Source: Elmis aenea
Taxonomy: Eukaryota > Arthropoda > Insecta > Coleoptera > Elmidae
Reading direction: 5' to 3'
DNA: 64,000 nucleotides
NCBI GenBank assembly: GCA_947652605.1
Contig: OX393583.1
Coordinates: 13,557,222-13,621,221 of the forward strand
The translations under genes were made by a program, and so were the position numbers. Shown piece by piece: positions 58,102 through 64,000 of this stretch (the first letter of the stretch is position 1; every line of letters starts with the position of its first letter). Under the pieces are notes generated by a model. The model was not told the DNA's origin and searched no databases. It saw only the letters and a program-made list of their open reading frames with translations.

Positions 58102-60379
58102 CAGGGTGTCCCATTTTTGCGCTATAACAGAAGCAAAGATTTTTTTAAATGGAACACCCTGTATATTTTTAGGTCATCGGATTTCATTTTTTAACCTCTA
58201 CATGAATGTCTTCACTTTTTGATTTTGTGTCAGTGCTGCCAATTTATAATTTTTATTCCAAAAAATCTCACATAAGCAGGCTTAATTTAAAAAAATCGTA
58301 GCGACCTCCTTTTTGAAGTTAAGAAATATGTTTTAGCAATAATGTTAGTCCGGTTAGGAAGCAACATTTTAAAAATAAAAAATATCAATTTAGTGATACA
58401 GGGTGTAACTCATTTTTTTTTCAAATATAACCACTATTTTATTTCGCTATTCGACAGCTTTTTTTCCCTCTTCAATTTTTATTGGGGTTGTCCTATGTTT
58501 AAACCCCGTAGTTGTTGAGATATTCAATACTTTTCACAAAAGTAGCCATTTAATTGCATTTTTATGCACCGAAGTAGGCCGCGCTGATGCATTACAAATG
58601 CCAAAATGTAAGCAAGTATCAGCTTGACATTTGAATAAATTTTCTTACATCGAAACGTAAAACGGTTTTTATTCCGAATTTATAAAAGTTAAAAACTAAC
58701 GCCGTGTACCTGAAATAAATATTTTACGATCGTTCTAAAAGTCTTTCGGATTAATACTTGCTGCAAGAGTACTTTTTCTCTATTTCGTGGTAAAAGAAAA
58801 TCACAGAACATACACAAGCAGAATGGAAATCTCCTAGCTACAAAACAAAACCGTAAGGCTGCCATCTGGATAGATCGCTCTGAACTATTTAGCAAAGAAA
58901 TGAACCGTAGCACGTTACTTTAGCGCTCAATTTATAAGGTTTGTTCAAGCAATCAAGCAGGGCTATATACAATCCGACGAAATGTCGGGCATGTGTAGTA
59001 TCGATACTGCGCATACTCTGACCGTTCGGTAGATCGTACATAGTCCAGCTTGAACAAACATACACTTAACTTAAATATTTCAGATTTTAAAAAAAATATA
59101 TTTTAAAACAGTAAGTATAGGTAAAACTGTTTGAATGAATTACTAAAACATTATATTCGACTATAAATTAAAATAAAAGAAAACGAAAATTAAAATATTA
59201 AAAATATATCCATAATACCCTGTAGTAACATAGCACTATAACATCATTAACAAATAACATAAAAAAGGAGCATATAATTAATTAGTCATCATTATGCTGA
59301 CTGATCATTTTAAGTGGATTAAATCCTAGTAACATTTATTTTGTGTGGTTTACAATATCGCCCTACATTTAATATAAATTGGTAATTGCAATTTTAGGAT
59401 TTGCAGTTGCCACAACCCAAGTTCTAAAGCGAGCAGTTTGGGTCCGGGAAATTGTGCAACGTGTTTTTTGCACTGCTGCAGTTTAAAACGCAGCATTTAG
59501 TTTTCATTTTCAACTTTAATCAATTATTTAAATTACGAAGAAAAAAAATTTAACTATTTCTTTATTTTGATTTGTTTATAATAAATGACAGTTGCTATCA
59601 TTTTAAACTTAAATTTCCGCGCTACTATGTTAGCAACCAATCATAATAATGTGTGTGGTTGTTCCCCTATTTAAATTAGTGGAATCTGTAACTATCATAA
59701 ACATTTTCACTAGCGCCACCTGGATAGTCCGCTTGGTACTAAATCGAAACACGGATCAGCATTGCATATAACAGTTCCACCCCCCTAAAGAAAATTATGA
59801 AAATGAATTTCGAAAAAGACGAACTAGTCGATATGATTTTTGTACTAAAGGAGACTGATAGAAACTGCTTATTGGCGAGCGGTATTTATGCGACACGTTA
59901 TCCAAAAAGAAAACATCGGGGCGAATTGTGTCTGGATGAAAATAGAAGACATTTCGAACATTTTTTGTAGTCGTTTCTCTTTTACGTAATTTCAATTTGA
60001 TACTTTTCATAGTTTTTGAATAAAAACAATAAATTTTATTACATAATTAATCTCCCCTTAAATTCTAAATTTATTTAAATGTCTAGTTGACACTTATATT
60101 TTGGCATTTGTTTTGCATCAGCTTCGGTGCATAAAAATGCAATTAAATGGCTACTTTTGTGAAAAGTATTGAATATCTCAAGAACTACGGGGTTTAAACA
60201 TACGACAACCCGTAAAAAAATTGAAGAGGAGAAAAAAGCCATCGAGTAGCGAAATAAAGTAAGAGTGGTTACATTTGAAAAAAAAAAGAGTTATGTCACT
60301 TTGAAGTTTGGAATTTTTTTGTGAGCACTGCATCACTAAATTTAAATTTTTAATTATTAAAATGTTGCTCCCTAGCCGG
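58102..60379. mobile_element. Palindromic CAGGGTG element R with terminal hairpins, broken by a hAT
   Basis: The left end is a 60-bp hairpin from CAGGGTGTCCCATTTTTGCG to GGAACACCCTG. The left arm (to about 58620) recurs inverted at about 60105-60379 until the hAT begins at 60380. The middle is about 1.5 kb and holds a transposase start. By comparison with 20880-21366, the rest of the right arm should lie past the hAT. Confidence 0.75.
59803..59970 (+). pseudogene. N-terminal transposase remnant in element R
   Basis: A 55-codon open frame from ATG: MNFEKDELVDMIFVLKETDR, NCLLASGIYATRYPKRKHRG, then ENRRHFEHF. It has the same layout as the DUF4817-type starts in L and N (VDMIFVLGE..N...A...YA.RYP.R.HP...F..L), in its most typical form. 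The frame closes before the helix-turn-helix. No downstream catalytic region is seen. Confidence 0.65.
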
Positions 60380-61267
60380 CAGGGCCGGCCTTCTAGGGGG
60401 TACGGTGGATGCAGTGCACCCGGGCCCCACGATTGAGGGGGGCCCAAAACGAGCATAAACTAAACGCTTTACATTTATTATATGTAATGATTTTTTTCAA
60501 ATGTATTTAGTTTGAAAAAATGTATATATTTTAGTTTGTTTTTAAATTATATTACTATACACACTATGCAGTATTTAAAATAACGTAATTATTACTGTAT
60601 ACCATACCCCATCTACCATCCACCTACCACACCACTTTATAAATTAATTCTTGTGAAATTGGCATCATTTGGCGCATAGATCTTAAAAAGAAAATATTAC
60701 GGCGTTGGGTAATGAAGTCCTTAACAAAATTAAAGACGATATAAAATTATCCACATATTACAGTATCCAAATGGATTGTACTCCTAATGATAGTTTATTG
60801 TGATGCTGCTTCCAGTAGCATACATTGTAAAAAAAAACGGAATATTGCAACGTTTATACTGCCTATTTTCTACATCTACAAAAATGTGGGAAATTATACA
60901 AAAACATTTAAATATTAAGTATGTTTTATACCAGGGATGGAAAACGTAACGTAACGATACCCGATAACGTTATAATAACGATTCAACGATAATTTTTTAT
61001 ACAATAACGTAACGATATTTTTATAACGTTATATAACGTTATAATAACCGATAACGTTTCGTTAAAAGTTATTTTGTATCGTTATTCTCTATAAATTAAA
61101 TTTTTATACGGCGATCTTTTTATTTTCAGAAAATACAATATTTTGTTTGTATTTTAGAAATTAAAATTAAAATAAAATATCTCAAGATAATTTTGTACTA
61201 TTTTTTAAATTTACATTTACAGATCCCAAAAATAATTTCAGAGTTACAAATAAAAATTTTCTTTATA

Positions 61268-62292
61268 CAGCATGTTTCTTAAATAATGCGAAAAAAATCG
61301 GGAGGTGATTTCTTATCGAAAATTAAGGGGGGTCTTTCATATAATTTTTTTTCTCTTTGGGTTCTCCTTTCGGAGTTACACCCCCCTAGAGGGGATCGGT
61401 AAAATTGGGTTTTTATTTTATTTCTCAAATTTGAATAAATGTGGGAGAATGATATTCGGTAGATGTTTTATACTTATTAAAAGGTTTCCCATAGTCATAT
61501 TTTTAATCATCTCCCACCTCCACAGGGGGCTGAAAAGTGCGACCCCTGTTGGTTTTATTATCAGGACTTTTTGGTGGGTTGAAATTTTGCAATTTAAATT
61601 GTTTTTTGAAAACTTGATTTATTTAGAAGTTTTTTTTTATTCTTTAACTGTTCTCGTTAAACCTACAGTTTTTGAGTAAAAAATTATATGAATGAACATG
61701 AACCATCAAATATTCCAATATAAAACGATTCATTTTGGTGGTTGCCATGATTTGTTTATGTTCATGTTGGATAGAATTGACGGGTGTAATTCATTTTGAC
61801 GTTTACGCGGCGACAACGCTAAAACGCCCATCAATTCTACCCAATATGAACAAACTTAAACATCATATTCGCTCATTTAATTTTTTACTTAAAACTGTAG
61901 GATTTACGAGAAAAACTAAAGAGTAAAAAAAGGTTCTAAATAAATGAAAGTAACAAAAAAAAATTTAATTTGTAAAATTTTAACTCACCAAAAAGTTCTG
62001 ATTATAAAAACCAACAGGGGTCGCACTCATCAGCCCACTATGAAGGTGGAAGATGATTGAAAATATTACTGTGGGAAACCTTTTAATAAGTATAAAACAT
62101 CTACCAAATATCATTCTCCTACATTTATCTAAATTTGAGAAATAAAATAAAAACCCAATTTTACCGATCTCCTTTAGGGGGGTGTAACTCCGAAAGGAGA
62201 CGTCTAAGAAAAAATTGTTATATAAAAGACTCCACTATTTTTGATAAGGAATCACCTCCCGAATTTTTTCGCATTATTTAAGAAACACCCTG
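61268..62292. mobile_element. Palindromic element S, TA-flanked (family H)
   Basis: Ends CAGCATGTTTCTTAAATAAT and inverse with CACCCTG, TA on both sides. Arms match H. The middle has CATTTTGGTGGTTGCCATGA and CATCAATTCTACCC-type text shared with H. It lacks the 1.77-kb transposon and shows H's original site. Confidence 0.8.
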
Positions 62293-62318
62293 TATATCAT
62301 AATTTATGTAACGTTATA

Positions 62319-62940
62319 CAGGGTGTGTAAAAATTGGCGGAAGGGCTACACGGGGCGATGTTCTTCGTAAAATTTTAAGTCGAAAATCTTAATACGAAAA
62401 TGTTGTACCATGCTTGCTGTGTCTGCAAGAGGTCCTAAAAGCTTTGACATTTAGTCCTTTAATAGGCGTTATTATTTAATACTTGCAAATGAAAAAGCTG
62501 CAATTTGGAATAAAAATAGATTTCGAATAGTATTTTTTCCTAGATATTGTGTTCTTCCTTTCAAAAATTGGTGTTGAAAATATGTAAATCACTGATTTTA
62601 ATGACAGTAATACATATGGCAACATTGTCCTTAGCTGTCATCTCTGTTTTTCTTGTAATTATTTCTTGTTTGTGTTTTACGATACCCAAACGTTTGCAGC
62701 TATGTTTACGAACTGAAGGCTTTCAGTTCGAACAAAAAATGTAAATACCTAAGTAAAAATTGCTGATAAAAAAATGTCCAAACGCAAATGAATGAATGCA
62801 ATGTTGCCATTTTTTTTCTTTAAATGGTTCCTGAGGCCATAGGAAGCATGGTACAACATTTTCGTATTAAGATTGTCGACTTAGAATTTTACGAAGAACA
62901 TCGCTCCGTGTAGCCCTTCCGCCAATTTTTACACACCCTG
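62319..62940. mobile_element. Palindromic CAGGGTG element T, TA-flanked
   Basis: Ends CAGGGTGTGTAAAAATTGGC and inverse, TA on both sides. Arms of about 120 bp (GATGTTCTTCGTAAAATTT and inverse). Inside is a 65-codon chance frame. It lies 26 bp from S. Confidence 0.8.
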
Positions 62941-63060
62941 TATAACATAACAATTCATTTTTTTAACGTTATTTATAACGTTATGTAACGAAAACAAATA
63001 ATAAATAACGTTATTCAATAACGTAACGATTTAAAACGTTATTCCATCCCTGTTTTATAC

Positions 63061-63605
63061 TATACTATTTTTTCGTTTAAGAAAATCGTATACGATTTTC
63101 TAGTACGATGTCAATCAGAAATTAAAAATCTTGAACGAAAAATTCGTACGAAATTATACGTGCCCTATATGCGTCCAATTATAGCATGCGCGCATGCGTA
63201 TTCTACTTTTACTGTATCTGACCGCATGTCATTTGTGGGTTAGGTTAACTGAAACAATCAAACGATGTTAAATACTACTTATTACCGTTATCCCTCACAA
63301 TTTATTTTGTAGGAATAAATATGTAGAATGGAACAAGCGTTAAATATACGTTAAATTTGAAAATGATTCGCTTTCTGTTCTGTGATCAAATTGAACATTT
63401 GACATGGTTACTCAAGGTGCCAACAAACTATGATAAAAGTTACTAAAAGGTAAACAAAATATATTGGAGTTTTCGTACCAAAAATTAGTACAATGTAAAT
63501 GGCACATATTTTCGATGCTAAATTCTTGAACGAAATTTTTGTATTAAAAAACGTATGCGATTGTATGCGATTTTCTTAAACGAAAAAATAGTATAGTATA
63601 AAACA
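63061..63605. mobile_element. Element Q with TATACTATTTTTTCG ends
   Basis: Inverted ends ACTATTTTTTCGTTTAAGAA and its inverse (to 63605). The first bases of its left end (GTTTTATAC, 60923-60931) lie on the other side of P, which shows P came later. No clear target duplication; no coding. Confidence 0.65.
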
Positions 63606-64000
63606 GTCTTTACGCTTAAACCATTGTGTGATACTCGATGGAAAGCCAAAATAGACGCAGTCAAAGCAGTGTACACAGTTTGAAGAAATTCGTAACGCCT
63701 TAGAAGAATTTATTAGTGCAAATAACGATAACAGATCAGTATCTGAAGCTAAAAGTCTATTAGATTCATTACAACAAATGCCATTTATTTTATGCTTATC
63801 CGTATGATTTAAAATATTGTCAAAAATTAATAGTATCAAGAATTCTAAGCAAAAACAATTGTTCTTGACTCTGCTTTTAATTTAGTAAATAAAATTAAAA
63901 ATGAAATCCAAAATTTAACACATTTTTAGACGACGCAAAAATGATAGCACAACAGTTGAATGTTTCAGAAGATTTCCCTAAAAAAAAAATTCGAAATAGA

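Larger units (their letters stand above)
60932..63052. mobile_element. hAT MITE P with perfect 8-bp duplication and ATAACGTTAT repeats
   Basis: Ends CAGGGATGGAAAACG and CGTTATTCCATCCCTG. Direct TTTTATAC at 60924-60931 and 63053-63060. Both ends are packed with AACGTTAT palindromes. Elements S and T are nested inside. P was inserted into the end of Q. Confidence 0.8.
60380..64000 (+). pseudogene. DUF4371/TTF-type hAT transposase remnant, runs off window
   Basis: The hAT end CAGGGCCGGCCTTCTAGGGG begins at 60380. Plus-strand pieces: NEVLNKIKDDIKLSTYYSIQ with MDCTPND (about 60705-60790), STSTKMWEIIQKHLNIK (about 60870-60920), then after two nested insertions LKPLCDTRWKAKIDAVKAVY (from about 63614), QFEEIRNALEEFISANND, AKSLLDSLQQMPF and FLDDAKMIAQQLNVSEDFPK (about 63930-63985). 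The order (YYSI..D.TPD, STS...WEI...., L..LC.TRW..R.DAV..., LE...) is that of hAT proteins related to ZMYM1/TTF transposases. Stops and frameshifts throughout. The 3' end with the dimerisation domain lies past 64000. Confidence 0.7.

Overview
This is AT-rich nuclear DNA from an arthropod, most probably an insect. The evidence is spliced exons with GT-AG borders, an insect-type proline dehydrogenase first exon, and Tc1/mariner, PIF/Harbinger, hAT, piggyBac-like, pogo-like and I/Jockey-type elements. Nothing looks prokaryotic or viral, and the species cannot be named from the sequence.

Host genes are sparse. (1) At 27604-27897 (minus) lies the mitochondrial-leader first coding exon of proline dehydrogenase (sluggish-A/PRODH). 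No later exon is seen below it, so 1-27603 is probably at least partly its intron 1. (2) Three coding exons on the minus strand (57177-57031, 51810-51709, 51657-51349) join in phase 0 to a 185-residue acidic, coiled-coil-like protein that I do not recognise. (3) A THAP-domain first exon lies at 56049-56119 (plus), inside the large intron of gene 2; it may be host or transposon.

Most of the rest is transposon. At least twelve long palindromic elements begin and end in TA-CAGGGTG...CACCCTG-TA. Several hold broken pieces of one Tc1/mariner-like transposase family: N-terminal pieces near 40.1, 43.2, 49.9-50.4, 54.3 and 59.8 kb, and a C-terminal piece at 4.15-4.59 kb. Most of their ends share a small subterminal palindrome about 33-36 bp from the terminus, whose arms change together between families. 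Other elements include a Foldback-like element with a 9-bp target duplication and tandem repeats in its arms (23191-26648), a 1.77-kb transposon with 31-bp inverted ends and a spliced Cys-rich transposase-like gene (36871-38640), two pogo-like elements with iterated motifs, Harbinger copies with both classic genes, a LINE flanked by a 15-bp duplication (33321-35544), a tRNA-derived SINE, twin 140-bp hairpins and a Helitron-like end.

Layout: 1-5.1 kb palindromes A, C, D; 5.1-10.9 kb SINE, small MITEs, unique DNA; 10.9-16.1 kb palindromes E, F (with hAT G) and B; 17.2-21.5 kb satellite, hairpins, Helitron-like end, pogo-like element, solo ends; 23.2-26.6 kb Foldback-like V with U inside; 27.6 kb PRODH exon; 28.4-31.8 kb hAT and Harbinger remains; 32.4-36.2 kb minisatellite foldback and LINEs; 36.5-44.1 kb nested palindromes, hATs and a Harbinger remnant; 47-51 kb hAT MITE, pogo-like MITE, mariner remnant, palindrome L; 51.3-57.2 kb host gene 2 with elements M, N and a TTAA MITE in its intron; 58.1-64 kb a stack of elements nested up to five deep.
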